A stretch of DNA of 16,796 nt from Nanobdellota archaeon. GTDB lineage: Archaea > Nanobdellota > Nanobdellia > SCGC-AAA011-G17 > VGLX01. Below the pieces are notes generated by a model. The model was not told the origin of the DNA, searched no databases, and was given only the letters and a program-made list of their open reading frames with translations. Shown piece by piece: positions 6,802 through 15,169 of the stretch. Both the position numbers and the translations under genes were made by a program. Positions within the stretch are counted from its first letter, which is position 1, and each line of letters starts with the position of its first letter. The stretch spans positions 1 through 16,796 of the forward strand of contig JAUYDG010000083.1 of assembly GCA_030691925.1 (NCBI GenBank). Direction: 5' to 3'.

Positions 6802-7995
6802 ATGAAAATTCCAAGCACATTCATACCGGGCGAAGGCCTGGAAGAAAAAATAGAACAGCTGGTTTTAGACAAGCAGCCTGAAGAGAAGATAAGTTTTGCG
6901 CTTAGTGCAGAAGCAACGGGGCATACTGTAGAGATTTCAGGCAAAGAAGTTGAGCGTTACAAAGAGGTATTGGCGAGCTTGGGATATTCAACAAGCCTGG
7001 AAAAATTTACGGTTGACAGCAGGGGAGACTCTCCGGAGCTCAGGGAAGAATTAGGAAATGATTACCTGGATAATCATGTCATCATAGCATCCGAGTCGCA
7101 GATGAAAGACATTTCTGTGCTTCCGGGCAGCCAGAGCTACATCCCTTCAATAATACAACAGATTCCAAAAGGGCTTGTTAAGAGCATAGCCCCTTATGAG
7201 GCGCTGACTGGCAAGATCAATGTCTTGTACGGCTCCAAGACGGTTACTGGAGTTTTTGACTCTTGCTTTAAGGATTACAGCTCTTCTGCTAAAGGGCTGC
7301 ATTTGATCCTATCCTTGGATACTTTGTCAGAGTCTGTTAAGAAGATAAACTCTTTGAATAACAAGATTGATTTCATAAAAGAGAACTCGTTGAGGAGCAT
7401 TGACAATAATTTTCTGGAAGCTATACTGGCTGAGATACACCCGTTAACGACGAAGTATGGCTCCATAGAGTCTATCAAAGAGTTGAAAACCACGCTGGAC
7501 ATCCCGGTTGACGCTGAGATGCTTTACTTCACCCACAAAGGGCATGGCATATTTTTCTTTAACACCAAAGATCCTTTCCTGGTGTACCATGGGAAGAAGG
7601 AATCGAAGGGTGCAACAGCTTTTGGTATCCTGCACTCTTCTGAAAAATCGAAGGTGATGGACGCTCTGGTCAAGAACGGTTTATTAAACATAGACAAGGA
7701 GTCTGTTTTCAGCGCCTTGGAGGCTGTTGCGAAGGAGTCTTTGAAGGAAAGCGTAGGGGACTATTCAGGGCTGGCAGGCTTCCAGTTTTACAGGGTGTTC
7801 AAGCAGTTCAAGGATAATCCTGAGATTGTGGAGAAGCTGAAAAAAGCTAACTGGTACGTTTTAAGGGACGCTTCTTACGGGAACATAGACTTTGGCTCAC
7901 TGCCTCTGGATATAAAGGAAAGGATAACAAAGCCCAGGGATGACACTGTTGGAAGCTACTTGAAGGTTTTGAATGAAAAGGCTTTTGGAGAGTGA
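6802..7995 (+). CDS. Unknown 397-residue soluble protein within the array
   Basis: This protein shares no signature with the surrounding paralogues. It reads as a mixed alpha/beta soluble protein with no signal peptide or membrane segment. Visible stretches are an acidic, helical N-terminus (10-45), a segment containing HVIIASESQMKDISVLPGS near residue 95, a helical part (175-230), then strand-like GHGIFFFNTKDPFLVYHG near residue 250 and a Lys-rich C-terminus. No catalytic motif stands out. It begins after its own ribosome-binding site. Its stop (7993-7995) lies 2 bases before the ATG of member 4, so it appears to be in the same transcript. It may serve the array proteins or be an insertion. 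The family is not recognised. Confidence 0.88.
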   Translation: MKIPSTFIPGEGLEEKIEQLVLDKQPEEKISFALSAEATGHTVEISGKEVERYKEVLASLGYSTSLEKFTVDSRGDSPELREELGNDYLDNHVIIASESQMKDISVLPGSQSYIPSIIQQIPKGLVKSIAPYEALTGKINVLYGSKTVTGVFDSCFKDYSSSAKGLHLILSLDTLSESVKKINSLNNKIDFIKENSLRSIDNNFLEAILAEIHPLTTKYGSIESIKELKTTLDIPVDAEMLYFTHKGHGIFFFNTKDPFLVYHGKKESKGATAFGILHSSEKSKVMDALVKNGLLNIDKESVFSALEAVAKESLKESVGDYSGLAGFQFYRVFKQFKDNPEIVEKLKKANWYVLRDASYGNIDFGSLPLDIKERITKPRDDTVGSYLKVLNEKAFGE

Positions 7996-7997
7996 AG

Positions 7998-9263
7998 ATG
8001 GACGAGGAAAAAGCTGCTAAGACTTTAACCGCTGAGGTTGTGAAGCGTTTTGGCAGCAAAGCAGTTAAGGAAAAGGTATATAAGGATAGGCTGTTCAGTA
8101 CTGCATCGCACTGCTTTCAGGTCAGCGGTTCTTTCATCATGGGCTATGACCGTTTCTATTTCGAGGGTAAGGACACAAAAAAGGGCTATTACAATTGGAA
8201 GTTTGTGAACAGCCAACTCAATGAACTCAATGAAAAAGGAGGCTATATTTGCTACTCCACAATTGAACAAGCTGCCCAAAAAAAAGAAGATTGCGATAGC
8301 GCAAACTACTTCTTCATAGATGACCAGGTCACGGCTATCCAGATTAGCGGCAATAGTAATAAAGGGGGCATGAGTTTTTTCGTAACGCCTTATTCCGTTA
8401 TCGGAAAAAAAGAGATAGAAAACCTGAGAAGCAGGTTCTACAAGGACGTGCCTCATAGTGTCTTATCAGCCATGCACACCCTGAAGATAGAGGATTATGT
8501 AGAACTCTACAGGATTTACTCCCAAGGAGGCGTAGACGAGCAGTTCCTGGAGGATTACAGCGATTATCTTAAGCTGACAGCTTCGTTATCAAGCCTTAAA
8601 TGGGGTGTTAGTAGTGGCTGTGTTAAAACAGAGGCGTTAGAAACGCTTTTAGGCACAAGCCTTGATGATTTTAATAGAAGAAACAAATATAAAAAAATCC
8701 CCTCCTCAAGCGATAGCTCTGGGTCTTATGTTTATAAGTATAATATCCAAGACACCATTGAAGCCTTTGTAAAATATGCCTCTGCTGTGAAGTACGAAGC
8801 TCTGCTGCCAGGCTTTTTAGGCTTCGTTTTCTCTTTGCCTTGCGAAGAGCAGAACCTAGGGGAGAACAAAAACATCTTGAAAATATTCGCCCGTGACATA
8901 GATTATATAGAGGTACTGGCCCAGGAATACTCCAAGGGCGGGCATTTTGAGGATTATTTTTCTTGTTTGGACTCCAAGAAGCAGATGTTGGTTGTTGACA
9001 GCTTGAAGCCTGTTCCAGAAAGAAACCCTATTTGTGATTCTTTTTTGTGGTCTAATGGCTTTAAGGATGTTGGTTTGGATTACTTAAAGCTTTACCGCGA
9101 GGATGCTGATGGTTTTATCGGGTATTTTAGCAGCAGGAGCCTGGTGGAGAAGAAGGTTATGCTTAAGGACGTGATGAGCTGCGATTTTGTGAATGAGAAG
9201 GTGGTCAACTGGTTGAATGAAAAAGAGCATGACCTTGTCAGAGAGGTGGGCCTGAATGGATAA
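7998..9263 (+). CDS. Tandem paralogue family, member 4 (longest)
   Basis: At 421 residues this is the longest member, mainly because of extra sequence at about residues 45-100. Signatures are SANYFF (101-106), TPYSVIGKKE (130-139), FYKDVP (147-152), FVFSLPCEEQN (276-286), EYSKGGHFEDYF (310-321), DSFLWSNGFKD (347-357) and REVGLNG at the end. The central segment (about 185-270), with DYLKL and a Ser-rich loop (236-243), resembles members 9 and 10 more than its neighbours, which suggests exchange of central modules. The ATG at 7998 fits the family start (MDEEKAAKTL) and has GGAG at 7987-7990; a GTG at 7992 is the alternative. Predicted soluble, function unknown. Confidence 0.93.
   Translation: MDEEKAAKTLTAEVVKRFGSKAVKEKVYKDRLFSTASHCFQVSGSFIMGYDRFYFEGKDTKKGYYNWKFVNSQLNELNEKGGYICYSTIEQAAQKKEDCDSANYFFIDDQVTAIQISGNSNKGGMSFFVTPYSVIGKKEIENLRSRFYKDVPHSVLSAMHTLKIEDYVELYRIYSQGGVDEQFLEDYSDYLKLTASLSSLKWGVSSGCVKTEALETLLGTSLDDFNRRNKYKKIPSSSDSSGSYVYKYNIQDTIEAFVKYASAVKYEALLPGFLGFVFSLPCEEQNLGENKNILKIFARDIDYIEVLAQEYSKGGHFEDYFSCLDSKKQMLVVDSLKPVPERNPICDSFLWSNGFKDVGLDYLKLYREDADGFIGYFSSRSLVEKKVMLKDVMSCDFVNEKVVNWLNEKEHDLVREVGLNG
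9242..9263 (+). promoter_or_regulatory. Embedded translation junction, members 4/5
   Basis: AGAGGT (9242-9247), encoded by the REVG codons of member 4, is followed by eight bases and ATGGATAA. The start of member 5 (9256) and the stop of member 4 (9261-9263) overlap by 8 bases. The Arg codon is AGA, so the site is slightly weaker than GGAGGT. Confidence 0.85.
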
Positions 9264-10383
9264 GAAAGAAGCTACTCTGACCTTAGCAAAGGAATCAAGG
9301 AAAAAGTTAGGGTATAAAACTGTCATGGAAGCTGAATATAAAAACATTCTCATAAAAAACGCCTCACAAGTTTACCCGATTGCGAACCCTATCACATTCT
9401 GGTATGAGAAAGGGGAAGTCTCGGACTACTTAGAAGAAGAAGCTTTAACAGGCGCCAACTACATCTTCCTCGAGAAGATTCTAACAGAAGAGACTAGGTC
9501 ACGTTTTGCAGCAACACCTTATGCTATAATAGGTGAAGAGGAAAAAAAAGACTTGAAGAGATTGTTTTACAAAGATGTTTCACCAGATGTCAAGTCTGCC
9601 ATGGCCTTGTTAGGTATTAAAAATTTTATAGAGGTCTACCAATGCTACATTAATTCAGGCGTGTCTTCTTTCGAAAAAGCTCTCCAAGACGTTGAAGATG
9701 TTAAGTTTATGAAAGAATTTGTTGACTTCTGTTCTAGCCTCGAATATAATAACTGCGGCGGGGTTCATAAAAAAAAATTTGAATGCTTCGGAGGGCTAAA
9801 AGCGATAAATTCAAGATTTAGAAAAACAAACCTGCAAGCCCGTATCAGTACAAAAAAAGGTCGTAGCCCACTCTGCATGACTTTCTGTCCAGGCGACGTT
9901 CATAAGAACAACTTAACGAAAATTATAGCTGAGTTAAAAGAAAAGATTTATCCTTTAGAACAACCCTTTGAAGCGGATATTTTGAATGATTTTTATAACT
10001 TCGTTTTTTCCATCCCTTATGACGACCAAAATATAGACGTGAATAAGGCAATTTTGAAATCTTCGCAGGACAGTCTGGATTATGTTAGGATTTTAGAAAG
10101 GGAGTATTCTCAAGGAAGGTATTTCCAGGACTATTTGAATTGTTTGGACTCTCAGAATAGAAACTGTGTCCTTGGTAAAATAAAGGATTGGAGTACAGAT
10201 CACTTACGGCTGTACAAAGAAGACACTCAAGGTTTTATTAACTACTTTAGCGCTAAGGAGCTTAAAGAAAAAAAGATTATACTCAGGTCTGTAATGGATT
10301 CTGATTTCATTAACGAAGCGGTAATCGACTGGCTTAACGAGCACGAAACAGACCTTGTCAGGGAGGTAGGCCTGAATGGATAA
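9256..10383 (+). CDS. Tandem paralogue family, member 5 (internal 19-residue deletion)
   Basis: This 375-residue member has GANYIF (66-71), TPYAIIGEEE (87-96), FYKDVS (104-109), FVFSIPYDDQN (249-259), EYSQGRYFQDYL (283-294) and a terminal REVGLNG. Between LGKI (306-309) and KDWSTDHLRLY (310-320) it lacks about 19 residues found in all nine other complete members, which carry the segment ending in DSFLWSxGF. The frame is intact on both sides, so this is a clean in-frame deletion at about base 10183, and the gene otherwise looks functional. The centre contains a Cys- and Lys-rich loop (about 200-215) not seen in the others. Standard junctions lie at both ends. Predicted soluble, function unknown. 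Confidence 0.93.
   Translation: MDKKEATLTLAKESRKKLGYKTVMEAEYKNILIKNASQVYPIANPITFWYEKGEVSDYLEEEALTGANYIFLEKILTEETRSRFAATPYAIIGEEEKKDLKRLFYKDVSPDVKSAMALLGIKNFIEVYQCYINSGVSSFEKALQDVEDVKFMKEFVDFCSSLEYNNCGGVHKKKFECFGGLKAINSRFRKTNLQARISTKKGRSPLCMTFCPGDVHKNNLTKIIAELKEKIYPLEQPFEADILNDFYNFVFSIPYDDQNIDVNKAILKSSQDSLDYVRILEREYSQGRYFQDYLNCLDSQNRNCVLGKIKDWSTDHLRLYKEDTQGFINYFSAKELKEKKIILRSVMDSDFINEAVIDWLNEHETDLVREVGLNG
10362..10383 (+). promoter_or_regulatory. Embedded translation junction, members 5/6
   Basis: GGAGGT (10362-10367) within the REVG codons of member 5 is followed by eight bases and the ATGGATAA overlap (start 10376, stop 10381-10383). A TGA directly precedes the ATG in the frame of member 6. 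Confidence 0.87.
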
Positions 10384-11632
10384 GGAAGAGGCTGCAAAGG
10401 TACTGGCAAGGGAGCTTGTAAAGGTTAACGGGCAAAAGTTTATCGTAGAGCCCGCTTACAAGAAGCATCTTTTGGAACACGCTGTTGCCGCGTATGAAAT
10501 AGAGCAGAAAATGCCTTTAAACTCTTTTGATGTTGTATACGGCTTGAATGATGGCTCTGTTATTATTAATAACGCGACATTTATGGATAAAAGAACTGCT
10601 AGTGACGCTATCAAAGATTATAATGAAAGGATAAAGTCTCACTGCTCTAAGTTCGAAGATGCCAACTACGTGTTCACCGAGTTTAGTCATGGGTTCGAGG
10701 CAGCAGGAGGAAGTTATATCCATTCATGGCGTTCCTTTAACAGCAATTTTACTTTCTTCGCCTTGATAGGTGAGAAAGAAGAGAGGCAGCTCAGGAGGAT
10801 GTTCTACAAGGATTTGCCGAATGACATCTCTTATGCTATGAACCTCCTGAACATAAAAAACTTCGTAGAGTATTACAAGGATTACAGCAGCAGGGATTCT
10901 ATAGCTCCAGAGAACCTTAAGTCCTGCGAAGATCTTGCAGGCTTTATCGGCAGCCTCAAGTATGACAGTGATGGCGAGGTGCATCAAGGCGTATTCCAAA
11001 AAATTGGTGGGCAAAAAATCAGCGGGATACACGAGATAAACAACCGTCTTGAAACCTTGGGTGTTAAAGCAAAGCTGCGTGTACGAGGGGGCGGCAATTA
11101 TGTCACAAGGTATGTAATAGACGAGGTGAAAGCAGAATTGGACCGGTTTAAGAAGACAAGCATGACTGAAGAGCTTTGGTTTGACTTCACAAGATTCGTC
11201 TTTTCACTGCCTGTTGAGGAGCAGAATATAGAGTCTAACAAGAAGATACTGCAGATACATCCAAGCCTGGATTTTGTTGTAGATGTGCTAAGCAAAGAAT
11301 ACTCCAAAAATATTCATTTCCCCGACTACTTTGACATAACATCTGCGGAGGCTAAGGCGCTGTTCATCAGGCACTTGGACAATATTCCTGCAAGGAATTT
11401 GGCCTATGATTCTTTACTGTTCTCTAAAGGGTGGCATGTAAAACTGGACTACCTGGGGCTCTACAAGGAAGACACAGCTAAGTTTATCGAGTATTTCCGC
11501 AGCAAGGGCGTTGAGGAAAAGAAGATAATGCTCAAGGGCATCCTAGACTCCGACTTCGTAAACAAGGATGTTGTTGAATGGCTGGACAAGAGCGAGCCTG
11601 AGCTGTTGAGGGAGGTGAGTTTCAATGGATAA
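10376..11632 (+). CDS. Tandem paralogue family, member 6
   Basis: This 418-residue member is a close sister of member 7: the first 42 residues, containing KHLLEHAVAAYEI, are almost the same. Signatures are DANYVF (95-100), FFALIGEKE (127-135), FYKDLPNDI (143-151), FVFSLPVEEQN (274-284), EYSKNIHFPDYF (308-319) and a terminal REVSFNG, with Ser replacing Gly. The usual FLWSxGFKD is changed to LLFSKGWHV (347-355). Both sisters have a Gly-rich stretch after ANYVF (members 6/7: EAAGGS, SPAGGD), so they share an extended N-terminal module. The centre (about 185-265) includes YDSDGEV and a Gly-rich loop. Standard junctions lie at both ends. Predicted soluble, function unknown. Confidence 0.93.
   Translation: MDKEEAAKVLARELVKVNGQKFIVEPAYKKHLLEHAVAAYEIEQKMPLNSFDVVYGLNDGSVIINNATFMDKRTASDAIKDYNERIKSHCSKFEDANYVFTEFSHGFEAAGGSYIHSWRSFNSNFTFFALIGEKEERQLRRMFYKDLPNDISYAMNLLNIKNFVEYYKDYSSRDSIAPENLKSCEDLAGFIGSLKYDSDGEVHQGVFQKIGGQKISGIHEINNRLETLGVKAKLRVRGGGNYVTRYVIDEVKAELDRFKKTSMTEELWFDFTRFVFSLPVEEQNIESNKKILQIHPSLDFVVDVLSKEYSKNIHFPDYFDITSAEAKALFIRHLDNIPARNLAYDSLLFSKGWHVKLDYLGLYKEDTAKFIEYFRSKGVEEKKIMLKGILDSDFVNKDVVEWLDKSEPELLREVSFNG
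11611..11632 (+). promoter_or_regulatory. Embedded translation junction, members 6/7
   Basis: GGAGGT (11611-11616) within the REVS codons of member 6 is followed by eight bases and ATGGATAA (start 11625, stop 11630-11632). The Gly-to-Ser change in the peptide leaves the binding site and spacing intact. Confidence 0.87.
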
Positions 11633-12866
11633 GGAAAAAGCTGTAAGAACACTGGCGAGAGAGCTTGTAAAAACCAATGGTCAAAAGTTTATTGCAAACT
11701 CAGCCTATCAGAAGCACCTTTTAGAACATGCTGTTGCCGCATATGAAATAGGTTATAAAAAACCTTATTCTTTTAATATTCATGTGTCGCTTACAAAAGC
11801 TACAAAAGGTGATGATTATGCCGTGAGTGGTAAGAGGATTAGAAGCGAAATAGACGATTATGGGAAAGCACTAGAAGAGTATTGTTCAGACGTTAAAGAT
11901 GCTAATTACGTATTCGTGGAGCCTATGGGTGGCTTAAGCCCGGCTGGTGGGGATAGTGTTGAGTCATGGATACTTCTGGCGAATACGCTCACTTTCTTTG
12001 CATTGGTAGGCGAGAAGGAAGAAAAGCAGCTGAGAGGCATGTTCTACAAGGACGTCCCAAGGGATATTATCCGTAGTATGGACAGCTCAGGCATAAAAAA
12101 CTTTATAGGCATTTACAAGGCGTACAGGGATAATGGTGACCTCATAAGTCATCCCCATTTAGGATTTTGTGATGGTTTCCTTGAGCTTATTTCAAAACTG
12201 GAATATGACAATGATCACGAGGTGAATGTTCGTAAATTTGATGAGCTTGGAGGACTTAGCGGATTAAACTCTAGGCTTTTTGAACTAGGGATAAACGAAA
12301 GGCTGTATGTTAGCGAAAGGCATACGTCCTATGTTGAGGAAAGTACCGTATTTAGGGTTAGATCACAGCTTACCCAATTCAGGAACAGGATAAAAAATGA
12401 TAAATTTCTGAATGAATTCCTTTATTTTGTATTTTCACTCCCTCGTGAAGAGCAGAATGTAGAGTCTAATATAATAATCTTGAATGACCCCCCAAGTCTT
12501 GATTTCGTGGTGGGTATATTAAACGAGGAATACACCAAGGGCTGCAATTTCAGTAAATACTTTGAAGCCTTAGATAGGGAAGCAAAAGAATCTGTTGTTG
12601 AATCTCTGAAATCAATACCTGAGAGAAAGCCTGTTTATGATTCCTTCATTTGGTCGCAAGGCTTTAAGAATGTTGAACTGGACTACATCAACCTGTACAA
12701 GGATGATGCGAAAAGATTCATTGAATACTTCAGCAGCAGGGGTATTGAAGACCAGAAGGTAATCATTAAGGATGTTCTGCAATGTGATCATGTCAATAAC
12801 GAGATTGTAGGCTGGCTCGAAGCAAACCATTATGAACTCCTTAGGGAGGTGAGCTTCAATGGATAA
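11625..12866 (+). CDS. Tandem paralogue family, member 7
   Basis: This 413-residue sister of member 6 has DANYVF (92-97), FFALVGEKE (124-132), FYKDVPRDI (140-148), FVFSLPREEQN (268-278), EYTKGCNFSKYF (302-313), DSFIWSQGFKN (339-349) and a terminal REVSFNG. Both sisters replace the TPY found in most members with TFF before the IG motif and end in REVS, so they probably arose by duplication of one unit. They diverge strongly after residue 42 up to the ANYVF motif and again in the centre (about 170-260), while the C-terminal 150 residues track the family. Asn-Lys in the QNxExNK motif is Asn-Ile here (282-283). Predicted soluble, function unknown. Confidence 0.93.
   Translation: MDKEKAVRTLARELVKTNGQKFIANSAYQKHLLEHAVAAYEIGYKKPYSFNIHVSLTKATKGDDYAVSGKRIRSEIDDYGKALEEYCSDVKDANYVFVEPMGGLSPAGGDSVESWILLANTLTFFALVGEKEEKQLRGMFYKDVPRDIIRSMDSSGIKNFIGIYKAYRDNGDLISHPHLGFCDGFLELISKLEYDNDHEVNVRKFDELGGLSGLNSRLFELGINERLYVSERHTSYVEESTVFRVRSQLTQFRNRIKNDKFLNEFLYFVFSLPREEQNVESNIIILNDPPSLDFVVGILNEEYTKGCNFSKYFEALDREAKESVVESLKSIPERKPVYDSFIWSQGFKNVELDYINLYKDDAKRFIEYFSSRGIEDQKVIIKDVLQCDHVNNEIVGWLEANHYELLREVSFNG
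12845..12866 (+). promoter_or_regulatory. Embedded translation junction, members 7/8
   Basis: GGAGGT (12845-12850) within the REVS codons of member 7 is followed by eight bases and ATGGATAA (start 12859, stop 12864-12866). Confidence 0.87.
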
Positions 12867-14046
12867 GAGAACTGCTATCTTAACCTTGACGGAGAAGCTT
12901 GCCGAGCATTTTGGCAGATTAATAATCTCTGATGAGCATTACAAGAACAGGCTCGTAGATGGGGCAAGATATTCTTGCGTTACAGGCGGCTATATCGATG
13001 TGCTGTACATGCGCGATAACCTAAGTATTTGGTACGAAAGAAGGGACTCTAAAGGCAAAGAAAAGAAGGGAAGCCTCCAGGAGGTCATAAAAGATTTCAT
13101 ACCTGAAGGGACCAACTATCTGTTCTCCTCCGCGTCAGCGCCTACAAAGATGGGTGAACTCACTACCCTGATTAACGTAACACCATACGCTATAATAGGC
13201 GACAAAGAAGTAGAGGCTGTGAAGCGGCTTTTCTACAAGGATTACAACCCAAAAGTGAGGGAAGCCATAAGCTCATTTGGGATTGAAGACTTTTTTGGTT
13301 TATACAACTCCTACCTTGACAGCTCTTCTGAATTTGAAGAGAAGTTCCACAGATTCGAGCGCTTCAAAAAAGAGATACTGGGCTTTTTGCAGTCGCTTAA
13401 ATATGATTCAAGTGATGAGGTTAATCCAGGGGAGTTTGATAAAAAGTTTGGTTTTCAACAGCTGTCCTCAATGCTTGAAGAATTCGGTATAGAAAAGTTG
13501 GATATGGGCGGGTGGATAAAAAAGAGGCGAATAGAACGTTTTGCCACACAAGTAGAGCGGCACGCATATTCCTTAAAAGAGCCTCTGCTTTTAGAATTCT
13601 TAAAGTTTGTCTTCGAGATACCTTATGAGGACCAGAACATAGAAGAGAACAAGTCTTTTTTCAAGCAGTTCAAGCACCAACTCGATGCTACGGCTATCCT
13701 GCTGAAAGAATACGGGCAGGGAAAATATTTCAAAGATTACTTCGAGCTTCTGGATGAAGGCGGGCAGAAAAAAATTGTCAACATCATAAAGAGAAGCAGC
13801 CTGACAAACAGCGAAAATGATAACCTCTTATGGTCAAAGGGCTTCAAGGACATCCGCTTAGACTACACTCAGATCTACAAGGGAGACACCGAAAGTTTCA
13901 TAGAATATTTTAAGAGCATAAGCGCAGACCGGAAAAAGATCGTTCTGAAAGACTTACTGGACTGCAATCACATCAACAAGGGAGTGATAGAGTGGCTTGA
14001 CAGTAACGAGCCGGGGCTTGTTAGGGAGGTAGGACTGAATGGATAA
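12859..14046 (+). CDS. Tandem paralogue family, member 8
   Basis: This 395-residue member has TNYLF (85-89), TPYAIIGDKE (108-117), FYKDYNP (125-131), FVFEIPYEDQN (250-260), EYGQGKYFKDYF (284-295), LLWSKGFKD (323-331) and a terminal REVGLNG. Its N-terminus, including LTEKLAEHFGR (10-20), and its central segment (KYDSSDEV, 181-188) match member 2, about 8.5 kb upstream. They share a 29-base identical DNA run near the 5' end (12889-12917), although members 3-7 lie between them. The very first codons instead resemble member 11. Asp-Ser in the usual YDSFLW is replaced by Asp-Asn (321-322). Standard junctions lie at both ends. Predicted soluble, function unknown. Confidence 0.93.
   Translation: MDKRTAILTLTEKLAEHFGRLIISDEHYKNRLVDGARYSCVTGGYIDVLYMRDNLSIWYERRDSKGKEKKGSLQEVIKDFIPEGTNYLFSSASAPTKMGELTTLINVTPYAIIGDKEVEAVKRLFYKDYNPKVREAISSFGIEDFFGLYNSYLDSSSEFEEKFHRFERFKKEILGFLQSLKYDSSDEVNPGEFDKKFGFQQLSSMLEEFGIEKLDMGGWIKKRRIERFATQVERHAYSLKEPLLLEFLKFVFEIPYEDQNIEENKSFFKQFKHQLDATAILLKEYGQGKYFKDYFELLDEGGQKKIVNIIKRSSLTNSENDNLLWSKGFKDIRLDYTQIYKGDTESFIEYFKSISADRKKIVLKDLLDCNHINKGVIEWLDSNEPGLVREVGLNG
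14025..14046 (+). promoter_or_regulatory. Embedded translation junction, members 8/9
   Basis: GGAGGT (14025-14030) within the REVG codons of member 8 is followed by eight bases and ATGGATAA (start 14039, stop 14044-14046). A TGA directly precedes the ATG in the frame of member 9. Confidence 0.87.
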
Positions 14047-15169
14047 GAGAACGGCTACTCTTGCTTTAACAGGTAAAATCAGGGAATTTTACAGGCCGCA
14101 GGCTGTGATAAACTCCACCCATCAGGCGAATCTGATAAAAAACTCTTTGGCATACTGCCAGGTGGGCAACGCGACGAGGATAGAGGCTTCATACCTGGAT
14201 AAGGCTTACAATGAAACCTCCTTTGATAGGAAAGCAGAGCCGGGTGCTAATTATCTTTTTGTTGAGCACAACGAGTATGAACGGTATGCTGTCGTATCAT
14301 CATTTGCAATAATAGGTGAGGAAGAATCGAACCTTTTGAGAAACATGCTCTACAAGGATGTGCAGCAGAATTTAATTCTGGCAATGGGATCTTTAGGCAT
14401 TGAAAATTACCTATCTCTTTATGAGAAGTATTCAGATAACAGCCTGGAGAATTTGCTGGATGATTACAGCTTTTATTTGAAGCTCAAAAATTCATTGTCT
14501 GATCTTTTGTATGCTCGCAGCCCATGCTCCAACAGCGAGTTTGAAAAATATTTTGGCGAAAAGGTATCTAAAATAAACAAGAAATTAGAGGGTATGCCCA
14601 TAAGCGGGGTTAGCGGATGGGGTGATGGCGGTGTTTTCAAGTCTGCCGTTCAAGAGGTTGTATCTGGGATAGAGCGCTCTCCTGTTCTAGGTAAGGTATT
14701 AGGCATGCTGCCGGAATTCCTGAATTTCGTTTTTACGATCAAATATGAAGACCAGGATATTATGATGAATAAAAAAATACTCGGCTCATTTTCAGAACGC
14801 CTTGACTACACCGGTATAATGTTGAGAGAATATTCCAGCGGGAAATACTTTGAGGAGTACTGGCCTTGCTTGGGTCCAAAAAAACAGGCAAAAGTGATAA
14901 ACAGCATCAAGGGTGTTAAGGAAAGGAGGCTGGACCATGATTCTTTCTTATGGGCTCAAGGTTTTAAGGACGTAACGTTGGATCATTTAAACCTGTACAA
15001 GGATAGTGCACACAAGTTTATTGAATATTTCTGCAACAGGGTAAGCATCGAAGACAAGAAGACTATAATCAGGGACATAATGAATTGCGATTTTACGAAT
15101 GAGGAAGTCATAAAATGGTTTAATGATAACGAAACAGACTTAGTAAGGGAGGTTGGCCTGAATGGATAA
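14039..15169 (+). CDS. Tandem paralogue family, member 9
   Basis: This 376-residue member is a sister of member 10 and has exactly the same length. Signatures are GANYLF (69-74), SSFAIIGEEE (87-96), LYKDV (104-108; Leu replaces the usual Phe), FVFTIKYEDQD (230-240), EYSSGKYFEEYW (264-275), DSFLWAQGFKD (301-311) and a terminal REVGLNG. The pair shares KAEPG before the ANYLF-type motif and a central YFGEK segment (171-175), with SSF in place of TPY. The centre (about 140-225) is of the same type as member 4. Ser-Gly-Trp-Gly residues near 190-198 form a probable loop. Predicted soluble, function unknown. Confidence 0.93.
   Translation: MDKRTATLALTGKIREFYRPQAVINSTHQANLIKNSLAYCQVGNATRIEASYLDKAYNETSFDRKAEPGANYLFVEHNEYERYAVVSSFAIIGEEESNLLRNMLYKDVQQNLILAMGSLGIENYLSLYEKYSDNSLENLLDDYSFYLKLKNSLSDLLYARSPCSNSEFEKYFGEKVSKINKKLEGMPISGVSGWGDGGVFKSAVQEVVSGIERSPVLGKVLGMLPEFLNFVFTIKYEDQDIMMNKKILGSFSERLDYTGIMLREYSSGKYFEEYWPCLGPKKQAKVINSIKGVKERRLDHDSFLWAQGFKDVTLDHLNLYKDSAHKFIEYFCNRVSIEDKKTIIRDIMNCDFTNEEVIKWFNDNETDLVREVGLNG
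15148..15169 (+). promoter_or_regulatory. Embedded translation junction, members 9/10
   Basis: GGAGGT (15148-15153) within the REVG codons of member 9 is followed by eight bases and ATGGATAA (start 15162, stop 15167-15169). A TGA directly precedes the ATG in the frame of member 10. Confidence 0.87.

Noticed and set aside
8025..8456. A 143-residue minus-strand open frame within member 4
   Set aside because: It lies opposite conserved family sequence, with no start signal and no similarity to its neighbours; it is a shadow frame.
13277..13492. A 71-residue plus-strand frame inside member 8
   Set aside because: It is out of frame with a well-supported family member, has no ribosome-binding site and occurs in no other member.
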